Positions 28,293 to 36,882 of a DNA stretch of 64,000 nucleotides are shown piece by piece. Position numbers and translations under genes: made by a program. Origin of the DNA: Phycisphaerae bacterium (lineage in GTDB: Bacteria; Planctomycetota; Phycisphaerae; Phycisphaerales; SM1A02); assembly GCA_016795065.1 (NCBI GenBank), contig JAEUIU010000034.1, positions 27,264 through 91,263 on the forward strand. The letters run 5' to 3'. Position 1 is the first letter of the stretch, and each line of letters begins with the position of its first letter. A model generated the notes under the pieces. That model was given only the letters and a program-made list of their open reading frames with translations, did not search any database and had not been told where the DNA came from.

Positions 28293-29425
28293 GAATGTCA
28301 CCTTGCATCGTCACCGTCGTCGGTGCCCGTCCGCAGTTCGTGAAGGCCGCCGTCGTCTCGCGGGCATTTGCCCAGGCGGGAGTCGAGGAGTGTCTCGTCC
28401 ACACTGGCCAGCACTACGACGCGGCGATGTCGGAGATCTTTTTCGAGGAGTTGGGCATCGAGCGCCCCGCGTACAACCTCGGGGTCGGGAGCGGTTCGCA
28501 CGGCAAGCAGACCGCAGCGATGCTCTCGGGCATCGAGGCGGTGCTGCTTGAGCGACGGCCATCGATGCTGGTCATCTATGGCGACACCAACTCGACGGTC
28601 GCGGGGGCGTTGGCAGCGGCGAAGTTGCACATCCCGGTCGCTCACGTCGAGGCGGGACTGCGCAGCTTCCTGCGAACGATGCCCGAGGAAATCAACCGCG
28701 TCGTCGCCGACCACCTGAGCGACTGGCTCTTCTGTCCGACCGACGCGGCCGTTCAGAACCTCAAGGTCGAGGGAATCATGGACGGCATGCGCCGCGGTCC
28801 GGGCACCGTGCACGTTCTCCAGGTTGGCGACGTGATGCTCGATGCGACGAGGACCTTCGCGCCGATCGCGATTGCCAAGTCAGGCGTCCTACGTGAACTC
28901 GGCCTCTTCGGAAAGCGATTCGTCCTGGCCACGGTCCATCGGGCCGAGAACACCGATGATCCCGCCCGGCTTCGCGAGATTTTCGGCGGACTTCGTGCGG
29001 TCGCCTCTGGCGTGCCGGTGGTCATGCCGCTCCATCCCCGCACCCGCGGCAAGCTTGCTGAGCATGGCATCGCCAGCGACGGCATCCGACTCATCGACCC
29101 GGTGGGCTACTTGGACATGAACGCACTCGAGGCAGCTTCGGCGTTGGTCGCGACCGACAGCGGCGGCGTCCAGAAGGAGGCGTTCTTCCACGGCGTTCCG
29201 TGCGTCACGCTGCGCGATCGGACGGAATGGATCGAGTTGGTGACCCACGGCTGGAATCGGCTTGCCGACCCGGCGATCCCGGGCCTCGTCGAGCGATGCG
29301 TCCGCGAGGCCCTCACGACGCCGAAGCCATCGAGCGTTCCGTCGCTGTACGGCGATGCGGATGCGTCTGGACGCATCGCCCAAGCGGTCGCCGCTGCGAT
29401 TCGAGTTCCTGAGCGGGTTGCATGA
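28289..29425 (+). CDS. Non-hydrolysing UDP-HexNAc 2-epimerase (WecB/WbpI type)
   Basis: The 378-residue GT-B-fold epimerase has [13 protein letters not shown] (residues 9-21), [20 protein letters not shown] (38-57), [24 protein letters not shown] (near 118-126) and [22 protein letters not shown] (near 293-314). WecB converts UDP-GlcNAc to UDP-ManNAc; WbpI performs the same reaction on the diacetamido-glucuronate. Following WbpE-, WbpB- and WbpD-like genes, the WbpI role is the better guess. Translation is coupled to the preceding gene by a four-base overlap. Confidence 0.92.
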   Translation: MRMSPCIVTVVGARPQFVKAAVVSRAFAQAGVEECLVHTGQHYDAAMSEIFFEELGIERPAYNLGVGSGSHGKQTAAMLSGIEAVLLERRPSMLVIYGDTNSTVAGALAAAKLHIPVAHVEAGLRSFLRTMPEEINRVVADHLSDWLFCPTDAAVQNLKVEGIMDGMRRGPGTVHVLQVGDVMLDATRTFAPIAIAKSGVLRELGLFGKRFVLATVHRAENTDDPARLREIFGGLRAVASGVPVVMPLHPRTRGKLAEHGIASDGIRLIDPVGYLDMNALEAASALVATDSGGVQKEAFFHGVPCVTLRDRTEWIELVTHGWNRLADPAIPGLVERCVREALTTPKPSSVPSLYGDADASGRIAQAVAAAIRVPERVA

Positions 29426-29489
29426 GTCTCGTGCAACTCGAAAGAGCGGTTGCAGATCGTGACCATCGCGTAGGAAGAGGGGCGACGTC

Positions 29490-31583
29490 GTGAAACGATC
29501 GCACGCGCGGTTCGCGCTTGTTGCGCTGATCCTCCTGGCTCTTGCCGGGACCGCGACCGTGATCATCGTTCGCTCGACCGAGAGACGATCGAGCGTGGCG
29601 GGCATGACGCCCCGCGTCGACACGCCGCCGCCGAAGGAGCTGGAGGCGAATCCCCTGCACGTGACGGCGAGTTGGATCTCCGAGCGCGTGACGATGGCTG
29701 ATGGCTCGCCGATCGCCGACGGCGACGCGGCCGCACTCGAGCGGGCACTGGCCACGACGCTGGCCGCGGGCAAGGCGCTTCGGGGATTGCCGGAGGGATT
29801 CCTCACCAATCGCGCTGACTCGGCGAAGCTCCTTCGAAACGGTCAGTTTCGCATCGCCGATTTTGACGCCCAGCCTTTTCGCCTTCCGCTCGACTGGACA
29901 TCGAAAGAGCGCGGGCTGACATATCTCGGCGAGCTGCATTCGTGGCGCTACGTTCATGACCTGCTCACGGCGTCACTCGCCGACGATGATGCGATGGCTC
30001 TCGAGGCGATGGAGTCGATTGCGCAGGACTGGGTGGTCTCGAACCCCTTCTCGCATCCGGCGAGCGACATGGCCTGGCACGAGGGGGCGGTCAGCAAGCG
30101 CATCTTGGTGCTCCTGAAACTTCTCAACGAGTGCCGCACCGGCACGGGCTTCGCGCGGTTGCCGCGATCGGCGATCGTCGCCTTGCTGCTCCAACATGCC
30201 GAGTACCTCGCGTGGGGCGCTTACTACATGCCGCTGGGGAATCACGGCATTCGCCAGGACATCGGTCTGATGGCCGCCGCAATCGGATTCCCCGAGGCGA
30301 AGCGGTCGGCAGAGTGGTGGCGCATTGCCAACGAGCGGATTGAACGCGAGCAGATCGCTCCCGGCTTTAGCGCGGAGGGCGTCTGGCGGGAACACTCGCC
30401 TGGCTATCACTACTACGTCCTACGCCTCTGGGATGACCTGTTGTCGATCCTGCGGGCCAACGGCGTCGAGGCGCCGCGCCTGGAGACCGAGACTCGCCGC
30501 TTCCAGAACTATCTCGCCCACGTCCTCACGCCGGCAGGGCTCTATCCGCCCGTCGGCGACACGGAAGAACGCGCCCCGCGCATGATGGGCGCGATCGATG
30601 GCCCTGAAGTCCGTTACGCGCTGAGCGCCGGTCGCGAGGGGACGGCGCCGTCGGAACTCGATGGACTGTTCCCCGATGCCGGTGAGATGGTCTTTCGGGA
30701 AACCTGGGGCAACGATCGCGTCGCCTGCGCGGCCGCGGCGTACGTTCACTTTCGTGCCGGCTTTCATCGCGGCTTCGGTCACCGTCATCAGGACGATCTG
30801 TCCGTCCTTCTCTATGGCGGCGGTCGCTGGTGGATCACGGAGGCCGGCAAGTACGGGTATGACGATGAGCGTGCCCGTGACTTCGTGACCTCGGCCGCAG
30901 CCCATAACGGTTACGAGTTCAACGGGAGGGCTTTGGGTGCGCTCGACGAAGGAACCGCGGGGACCTTTGTCAGAATGGAGCCGCAGGCGGTTTCGACGCC
31001 AACGCTGGCCGCGGCCAGGGCTGCCACCAATCGTTTTCCCGATGGAAAAGCTGAGGCTCGGCGAACGGTCATCTTCCTTCGCGAGCAGCGAACGCTTCTT
31101 CTGATCGACGAGCTTTCCAGTTCAGGAACGGGCGAGTGGACGCAGTACATCCAGTTTCCGCCTGATCTTGACGTGCGGCCGTTGGAGTCCGATTCCAAGG
31201 GTGGTCACCTGATCGCTCAGGCTGCCGAGTCAACCGCCGAGTCACGAGGAGTCCTCGAAGTGCTGGTGAGCGACCAGACGCTCGGCACGGTCGCGTTGCT
31301 GCGAGGACAGGAATCCCCGATGGTTGGCTGGCACTCGCCCGATCGGCGCGAGTTGGTTCCGACGACCACAGCCGCCATTCGTCGTCGGGGAAGAAGCATG
31401 ACGGCCGTCACCTTAATGCTGCTTCATCTTTCCGCAGTCAACGACTCTGTTGCGGTTCTCGAGGACTTGGACGTCGATTCGACGGAGGAGTTCATCTCGG
31501 TTTCGTGGAAGGAAGCGGGGGTTGCGCGTGGCATCCGCGTCGCCAGAAGCGAGCCGCTTGCCGTGGAAGCCACAGGCTGGTAG
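29490..31583 (+). CDS. Heparinase II/III family protein (polysaccharide lyase-like)
   Basis: The 697-residue protein has an N-terminal hydrophobic segment (FALVALILLALAGTATVIIV, 8-27) that anchors or exports it. Residues about 100-370 form an alpha-toroid with GNHGIRQDIGLMAAAIGF (near 250) and EHSPGYHYYVLRLWDD (near 304-320), which hold the usual Asn/His and Tyr. Residues about 390-680 form the heparinase II/III beta-sandwich with GFGHRHQDDLSVLLYGGGRW (near 425-445). Such lyases cleave uronic-acid-containing glycans. In a synthesis locus it probably trims or releases the product in the periplasm. The GTG start at 29490 has AGGAAGAGG upstream (29472-29480). Confidence 0.85.
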   Translation: MKRSHARFALVALILLALAGTATVIIVRSTERRSSVAGMTPRVDTPPPKELEANPLHVTASWISERVTMADGSPIADGDAAALERALATTLAAGKALRGLPEGFLTNRADSAKLLRNGQFRIADFDAQPFRLPLDWTSKERGLTYLGELHSWRYVHDLLTASLADDDAMALEAMESIAQDWVVSNPFSHPASDMAWHEGAVSKRILVLLKLLNECRTGTGFARLPRSAIVALLLQHAEYLAWGAYYMPLGNHGIRQDIGLMAAAIGFPEAKRSAEWWRIANERIEREQIAPGFSAEGVWREHSPGYHYYVLRLWDDLLSILRANGVEAPRLETETRRFQNYLAHVLTPAGLYPPVGDTEERAPRMMGAIDGPEVRYALSAGREGTAPSELDGLFPDAGEMVFRETWGNDRVACAAAAYVHFRAGFHRGFGHRHQDDLSVLLYGGGRWWITEAGKYGYDDERARDFVTSAAAHNGYEFNGRALGALDEGTAGTFVRMEPQAVSTPTLAAARAATNRFPDGKAEARRTVIFLREQRTLLLIDELSSSGTGEWTQYIQFPPDLDVRPLESDSKGGHLIAQAAESTAESRGVLEVLVSDQTLGTVALLRGQESPMVGWHSPDRRELVPTTTAAIRRRGRSMTAVTLMLLHLSAVNDSVAVLEDLDVDSTEEFISVSWKEAGVARGIRVARSEPLAVEATGW

Positions 31584-31659
31584 CCCGATCATTTGTTAGG
31601 ATGCGGTGAACGCTGGCCAGACCGTCAGCCCGACTGTCAGTAGGGGAACGTCTTTCGTC

Positions 31660-33291
31660 ATGACAGACCGAGCATCCAGTCATTCTCCGCATGTTGCGGC
31701 GGTCGTCATCAACTCCGTCGCCCATGATGCGCGAGTGTTGAAGGAGGCCGACGGTCTCGCCGCGGCGGGTTACCGGGTGACGATCTACGGGATCCAGGAC
31801 TCCCGATGCAACGAGCCCGTAACGATTCGGCCCAGTGGCGTGGTGATTCGCCGCGCCGAGTGGCGATCGCAGGCCTTTCGAATGAAGGCCCGGATGATTG
31901 TGGCGGGGACCGGTGCGGCCGTGATCGCGGGTTGCGTCGTTCTTTGGGCGATTCTCGCCGGTCACGGCGACCATCCCGTCGTTGCTTCCGTCACGGCCCT
32001 GCTGGTGTTGGTGGTACTCGGGGCGGGAATGCGGCACGCTCGCCGTGCGATGGCAGCGGCCCACAATACGGCCCGGAACCTCTCGGCGGCTTCGCGTCGC
32101 GTCGCGGCGAATGGCTCGGTGGTCGAGGTGAAGCCTGGTCCGACGACATCCGCTCCGGTGTCCCGCGAGGTGAAGCGTCCACAGCCGCAAGGGCCTCGCA
32201 ATCGAATCGCCCGGTGGCGATCGAACCTCAAGACCTGGTATGCCAATCAGCTTCGAGTCATCTCGCTCGTCGACCTCATCATGGCCGACCGACCGGATGC
32301 GGTGCACGCCCATGACCTGCAGGCGATGCCGGTGGGCTGGCGGGTGAAGCGGCGGCTCGGTTGTCCGCTCATCTTCGACAGCCACGAGCTGCACGACGAT
32401 CTCTCTCAGATCTCCGGATGGGGGCGACGACGAAGCCGGAGACAACAGGCCTACTACAGCGGTCGTGTTGATGGCTTCGTGACGGTCAACGAGTCGATTG
32501 CCGAGACGATGCGCCAGCGCTATCCGCGCCTGCCCGAGGCGGTGATCGTCCGTAACGCGACGCGATTCGACGGCGAGGTCGTGGCCGACGATGGGCGACT
32601 CCATCGGGCCGCTCACCTTGATCCCTCGACTAGGATCCTGCTCTATCAGGGTGGCTTCGCCCGACATCGGGGCCTCGACTCGCTGGTCCGCTCCGCGACG
32701 CTTCTCCCTGAGGGCTGGGTGCTGGTCATGATGGGCTGGGGCACCTTCGAGCCGACGCTTCGGGGCATTGCCCAGGCAGTCGACCCAGACGAAAAGCGAG
32801 TTCGCTTCCTTCCCGGAGCGCCGCAGGCCGAGCTTGCCCAATGGACCGCCGGCGCGTCACTCGGCGTCATTCCCTACGAGAACGTCTGCCTGAACCACTG
32901 GTTCTGCACTCCCAACAAGATTTGGGAGTACCCTGTCGCGGGTGTGCCGATTCTCGCCAGTCCCTTCCCCGAGTTGAGGAAGGCGATCGAAGGAAACGGC
33001 ACGGGCGTGCTGCTCGACGATCCGGTGACGCCGGAGAACATTGCCCGCACCGTTGCGTCCGTGACGCCCGAGCGACTCGAGGCGATGCGGACCAACTGCC
33101 AACGCTTCCTGGAGCGAGACAATTGGTCGATGTACGAGCGGCGCCTGATCGAACTCTATCGACGACTGTTGGGCTCCCGGTCGGTTGCGCCGCAGCCGGC
33201 GGCCGAGACGGTTCACCAGGGTGGCCATCAGGCCGGCGCGACGGTCGCCTTCAGTGCCACGGCCCATCGAAGTTCGGCCGGGCCAGCCTGA
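31660..33291 (+). CDS. Glycosyltransferase family 4 with inserted membrane hairpin
   Basis: The 543-residue GT4 enzyme begins MTDRASSHSPHVAAVVINSVAHDARVLKEADGL. Unlike most GT4 proteins, residues about 75-125 contain two hydrophobic helices (MIVAGTGAAVIAGCVVLWAI and SVTALLVLVVLGAGM) inserted in the acceptor domain. The donor half has ILLYQGGFARHRGLDSLVRSA, VLVMMGWGTFEPTL, FLPGAPQAELAQWTAGASLGVIPYE and CTPNKIWEYPVAGVPILASPFPELR. The start at 31660 is preceded by AGGGGAA (31642-31648). It is a paralogue of the GT4 at 44186, which lacks the helices. It opens the modification island. Confidence 0.88.
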   Translation: MTDRASSHSPHVAAVVINSVAHDARVLKEADGLAAAGYRVTIYGIQDSRCNEPVTIRPSGVVIRRAEWRSQAFRMKARMIVAGTGAAVIAGCVVLWAILAGHGDHPVVASVTALLVLVVLGAGMRHARRAMAAAHNTARNLSAASRRVAANGSVVEVKPGPTTSAPVSREVKRPQPQGPRNRIARWRSNLKTWYANQLRVISLVDLIMADRPDAVHAHDLQAMPVGWRVKRRLGCPLIFDSHELHDDLSQISGWGRRRSRRQQAYYSGRVDGFVTVNESIAETMRQRYPRLPEAVIVRNATRFDGEVVADDGRLHRAAHLDPSTRILLYQGGFARHRGLDSLVRSATLLPEGWVLVMMGWGTFEPTLRGIAQAVDPDEKRVRFLPGAPQAELAQWTAGASLGVIPYENVCLNHWFCTPNKIWEYPVAGVPILASPFPELRKAIEGNGTGVLLDDPVTPENIARTVASVTPERLEAMRTNCQRFLERDNWSMYERRLIELYRRLLGSRSVAPQPAAETVHQGGHQAGATVAFSATAHRSSAGPA

Positions 33292-33358
33292 CGCTTCACG
33301 GGACGAGGGGACTTGCAGGCTCCTTGGGAGGCTGGACGATCAGCGTCCGGGTCTCGCC

Positions 33359-35185
33359 ATGATGGCCACAGGTGATCGTCAGCGCTGGGTACGACTCCGA
33401 GCAACGGTGGCGTGGCTGGTCCGCGATGCGCTGCGCGTCGAGCGCGGACGGATTCTGCTAACGCTCGCGGCCAACCTCGTGGGCATTCTCGGGACCGCCG
33501 CTGGCATGGGCCTGCTTCTTCGCTACCTCCGGTGGGTGGAACATCCGGGGGCAGAGCCTTTCCGATACCTGCGCCTGACGCTCTTCGAAGCGCCTACATC
33601 GACCAACCTGCTGATCGTCGCCGTCACCTTCGTCGTGCTCGGCCTCGGCAGCGCGGGCCTCATCTTTCTCGCAGACCTGACCATCAACCGGGTCGCCCGG
33701 AACTACCAGTCCTCGCTCATCGGCGACATGCTGCGGGCCTATGCCCACCCGCGGCTGGGCGAGGCGATCGCCTCTTTTGAAGAGCGGTTCGGCGAGTTGC
33801 CCTCATCCATCGATCTCGTGTTGGCCGGCTCGCGGTTCAGCGCGTTCTCGCTGCGATCGATCATCCAACTCTTCCTTCCGGGGATGACCCTGCTGATCGC
33901 GGTCATTGCCCTCATCGCCCTTGATCCGCTCACCACGCTCCTTCTTTCGACCCTCTCGGTTGCCTATCTCGTTCCGCTGTATCGCATCAACCGAAGCGCC
34001 GCGACTCATCAGCGAAACTTCCGCCGGTCGATTCGCGTCGTGCCGCGCTCGATGAAGAGTGCCGTCTCGTCGGTGCTGGGGACGAGCGGACCGTCGCGCG
34101 ATCGCTGTCGCGGGGTCGCCACGGGGATCCTCGACGGAGACGACTTCCAGGAGATGCAGGATGCCCGCTTCGGTCGGATCCTCTCCACGCGGCGCGTGGT
34201 GCTCCTCAACTCCGCGTTCCTCGTGGTGGTGGTCGCCGTCGTGCTTCTCCTCTTCTCACGGCACGATTCGATCTCTTGGCCGCATGTGCTTGGCTATCTC
34301 GCGGCGATCCAGTTCATGTGGGTCAGCGTTCGCCAGTCGACCGCGTCGCTCAATCGCCTCAGCCAGTTCATGGGCGAGGTCGAGCGGGTCGGAACGTTGC
34401 TGCGGGCAACGCCGCCCTCGACCACCTCTGTGGATCGTGCGGTGCCTGACATCGGCCGGATCGTCATCGCGGATGGCGGGCCCGAGCCGAGGCAGTTGGC
34501 TCCGACCGAATTGGGTGCCGGGGCGGTCGTCCTAGTCATCACCTCGCGAGTGGTCGATCGCTTCTGCCTCGAACAGGTCAGGACCGAACTCGGTAGGGCG
34601 TCGGGTGACCCTGATTGGTGCAAGGCGGCCGTACTGCACGATGACCCGACGATTCCGCCGTCGCTGACTTTGCGACAGGTCGTGGTGGGAGACGCCGTTG
34701 ATGGCAACGATCGAATTGCCGAGGCGTCGCGACTGCTTGAGACGGCCGGCGCCGGCTCGGCCTTGGCCGAGTCCCTCGACCGCCCCTTGGAGCAAGTGGC
34801 ATCGTTCCAGGGTCGGCGCGACCGCTATCTCCTCGGGGCCGCGTACCTGCTGGTCGAACCGCCGCCGGTGGTGATTCTCAACGGCCGTCCGCTCCTGGCC
34901 GCGTCGGCCACCGGTCAATCGGCCCTCCTCGCGCGGCTACAGCGATCGATCACTCTCATCGCCATGACCGAGAGCGATCTCGTCGACCTCGAGGGCCCCT
35001 GTCGCGAGGCCATCACCCATGTGGCCCTCTTGCTCGAGCGTCGCGTCCTGAGCGGGGGCCTCGCGTGGTTCCTCGCCCAACGCAGCGAACTTGAGCCCCT
35101 GCTGGTCAAGGAACGAAGCCGTCATGGCACGCAGGCGGGCGACTCAGCCGCGGACGACTCGGACGAACTTGCTGACCTGGAATAG
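33359..35185 (+). CDS. ABC-exporter-like membrane protein with degenerate ATPase domain
   Basis: The 608-residue protein has a type-IV exporter-like membrane half (hydrophobic segments near 33-55, 84-108, 165-205 and 290-315) followed by a C-terminal region (about 385-560) that lines up with an ABC nucleotide-binding domain but lacks its motifs. At the Walker A position there is GAGAVVLVITSRV with no GxxGxGK[ST]. The signature site reads VASFQGRRDRYLLGAAYLL instead of LSGGQxxRxxxARALL, and Walker B reads PPPVVILNGRPLLA, with Asn-Gly where Asp-Glu is expected. The switch site reads LIAMTES without His. It is probably an ATPase-dead transporter or a partner subunit. It follows a GT4 gene by 67 bases and overlaps the end of the hybrid gene at 35144 by 42 bases, convergently. 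Confidence 0.75.
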   Translation: MMATGDRQRWVRLRATVAWLVRDALRVERGRILLTLAANLVGILGTAAGMGLLLRYLRWVEHPGAEPFRYLRLTLFEAPTSTNLLIVAVTFVVLGLGSAGLIFLADLTINRVARNYQSSLIGDMLRAYAHPRLGEAIASFEERFGELPSSIDLVLAGSRFSAFSLRSIIQLFLPGMTLLIAVIALIALDPLTTLLLSTLSVAYLVPLYRINRSAATHQRNFRRSIRVVPRSMKSAVSSVLGTSGPSRDRCRGVATGILDGDDFQEMQDARFGRILSTRRVVLLNSAFLVVVVAVVLLLFSRHDSISWPHVLGYLAAIQFMWVSVRQSTASLNRLSQFMGEVERVGTLLRATPPSTTSVDRAVPDIGRIVIADGGPEPRQLAPTELGAGAVVLVITSRVVDRFCLEQVRTELGRASGDPDWCKAAVLHDDPTIPPSLTLRQVVVGDAVDGNDRIAEASRLLETAGAGSALAESLDRPLEQVASFQGRRDRYLLGAAYLLVEPPPVVILNGRPLLAASATGQSALLARLQRSITLIAMTESDLVDLEGPCREAITHVALLLERRVLSGGLAWFLAQRSELEPLLVKERSRHGTQAGDSAADDSDELADLE

Positions 35186-36805
35186 GAACCGCCGCATCGA
35201 ACTCGTCGATTGCGGCTTCGGCTCGCCGGTCCATCCGGTTGTCGGTGCGTTGGACCCGCCAGCGAGCGCGACCGGGTCGGGGATGGGGGTGGGCACGATC
35301 TCGGTCCGATCGGCAAGGTTTGTTCTCAGCCCGAGAGGCAGAGGACAGGTGATGTCGTAGTTGCCGGGATGGATCAGGAAGTGGATGAGAGCACCCGGCG
35401 CGAAGGCCCGGTAGGTGGCGGAGTCGTCGACCCGGCCGTTGTTGGGGAAGCGCCGCGTCGTGAGCGAACCGCCGACATCGCGAAGTCGCGCCTCGGACGT
35501 GGCCTTCACCTGCAGGGCCGGGCGGATGTCGTCATCAAACAGGCGGATGCCGCGGGTGAGAAGCTCCTTGCGGAACACCTCGGATGAGTTGTTCGGCTGC
35601 TTCCTCGTCGTGCGCCCGTAGCCGTGAGCGGTGCCGAAGCGGAAGCGCACGCCGAGCCGCTCGTAATCGTCCACTTGCTTGTGGAGGTATGCGATCGCGT
35701 CCGGAATCAGCGGATGGGTTTCGTCGGCTTCGGGGGCTTTCGCGGGGAAAAACCGCTCGGTCGCGTTGAGATGCAAGCCGATTGCGGCCCTCGGAGCAAG
35801 GCGCTGGACCTCGCGGATGAAGGCGACGATCTCTTCAGGCTTCAGTGGCTTGTAGCGGACGTCGTCCAGCGGCAAGAAGTTGAAGACGCTGGCGAAGCCG
35901 AGTTCGCCTTCGATGCGGGCGAGGGCGAGAACGCTCTCCCGCGCCGCCTTTGAGTTGAGGAGATCGATGTCATGAAGGAGCAGGAGGTTCACGCGATCGG
36001 GGCGGACCTCCTCCCTCAGCATGGTCTCTTCGTCCATCGACTCGACTCCCGCATCGCGCATGGCGGTGAGGATCGATCCGTAGGTGACCGGTTGCCAGCC
36101 GTACTGGAAGGTGCGCATGAAGGTGCGCCAGTAGTCACTCTTCTCGTACCACTGTCGCTCCTCGGGTTCGAGGTACGCGGCCCAGTCGCCGACCACGCCC
36201 TTCCGCGCCGCGGCATCGCGGTCCTCCTGCACGCGGTTGGTCATCGCCTGGAAGTTGCAGGAGTCATAGACCTTGTCAAGCAGATCCTGATCGCAAGGGA
36301 GTCCGATGAACTCATACACCTTGCGCATCGTGGCCTGGAAATCCTGATGCAAATCCTCGTAGCGAACGAGATGGATGTTCGGTAGCGTCGCTCCCTCGCG
36401 ATAGCCGTCGAAGTAGCTCTCGATCTTTTCCATGCAACCGTCGACGGTGCTGTTGCGGCCCTTCATCCACTTCTGGTTGCCGCGCTTGTGGCTGATGAAG
36501 ACATCGCGCGGATCGCGGATGATGAAGACGAACTTCGCCTCGGGAACGGTCCGGGCCATTTTCGCGACCCACGGAGCGTTGGCCGGGGCCTTGTTGACGA
36601 ACCACGGACCGGTGCGGCCCGCATCCTCGATGGCCTTGTCGACCGCGGCCTCAAGCCCCGCGCGGTCGTTATGGAACTCGCGAAAGATGGGCATCTCGGT
36701 CGGGATCGCCTGCACGTCCGGATGCGAGCTGATGCACGTTCGGAGCCACGAGGTGCCGCCCCGGGCGAATCCGGTGACGAAGATCATGCGGTTGAGGCAA
36801 GGCAT
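35144..36805 (-). CDS. Sulfotransferase + polysaccharide deacetylase-like (NodB-like) fusion, copy 1
   Basis: The protein has 553 residues. Residues 1-215 are a PAPS-dependent sulfotransferase: 5'-phosphosulfate loop TGFARGGTSWL (11-21) and 3'-phosphate site IRDPRDVFISHKRGN (96-110). Residues about 270-490 look like a divergent NodB-type deacetylase: LLHDIDLL (276-283) with an Asp pair, GLHLNATE (343-350), GTAHGYGRTT (391-400) and IHPGNYD (478-484). It would be cytoplasmic, as no signal is present. The two activities together recall the animal N-deacetylase/N-sulfotransferase, with domain order reversed; that is inference. Copy 2 follows upstream at 36883. The 3' end overlaps the ABC-like gene. 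Confidence 0.82.
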   Translation of the reverse strand: MPCLNRMIFVTGFARGGTSWLRTCISSHPDVQAIPTEMPIFREFHNDRAGLEAAVDKAIEDAGRTGPWFVNKAPANAPWVAKMARTVPEAKFVFIIRDPRDVFISHKRGNQKWMKGRNSTVDGCMEKIESYFDGYREGATLPNIHLVRYEDLHQDFQATMRKVYEFIGLPCDQDLLDKVYDSCNFQAMTNRVQEDRDAAARKGVVGDWAAYLEPEERQWYEKSDYWRTFMRTFQYGWQPVTYGSILTAMRDAGVESMDEETMLREEVRPDRVNLLLLHDIDLLNSKAARESVLALARIEGELGFASVFNFLPLDDVRYKPLKPEEIVAFIREVQRLAPRAAIGLHLNATERFFPAKAPEADETHPLIPDAIAYLHKQVDDYERLGVRFRFGTAHGYGRTTRKQPNNSSEVFRKELLTRGIRLFDDDIRPALQVKATSEARLRDVGGSLTTRRFPNNGRVDDSATYRAFAPGALIHFLIHPGNYDITCPLPLGLRTNLADRTEIVPTPIPDPVALAGGSNAPTTGWTGEPKPQSTSSMRRFLFQVSKFVRVVRG

Positions 36806-36882
36806 GGGATGTCGATCTTACGCGAACGATCGTGAACTCGCGGGTCCGCGAACACGAGACGAGAGCGTCGATGTGGCAACTC

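Noticed and set aside
33359..35185. The ABC-like gene as a pseudogene
   Set aside because: The frame is open over 608 codons and the membrane half is well formed. Uniform loss of all ATPase motifs with an intact frame fits a changed function better than decay.
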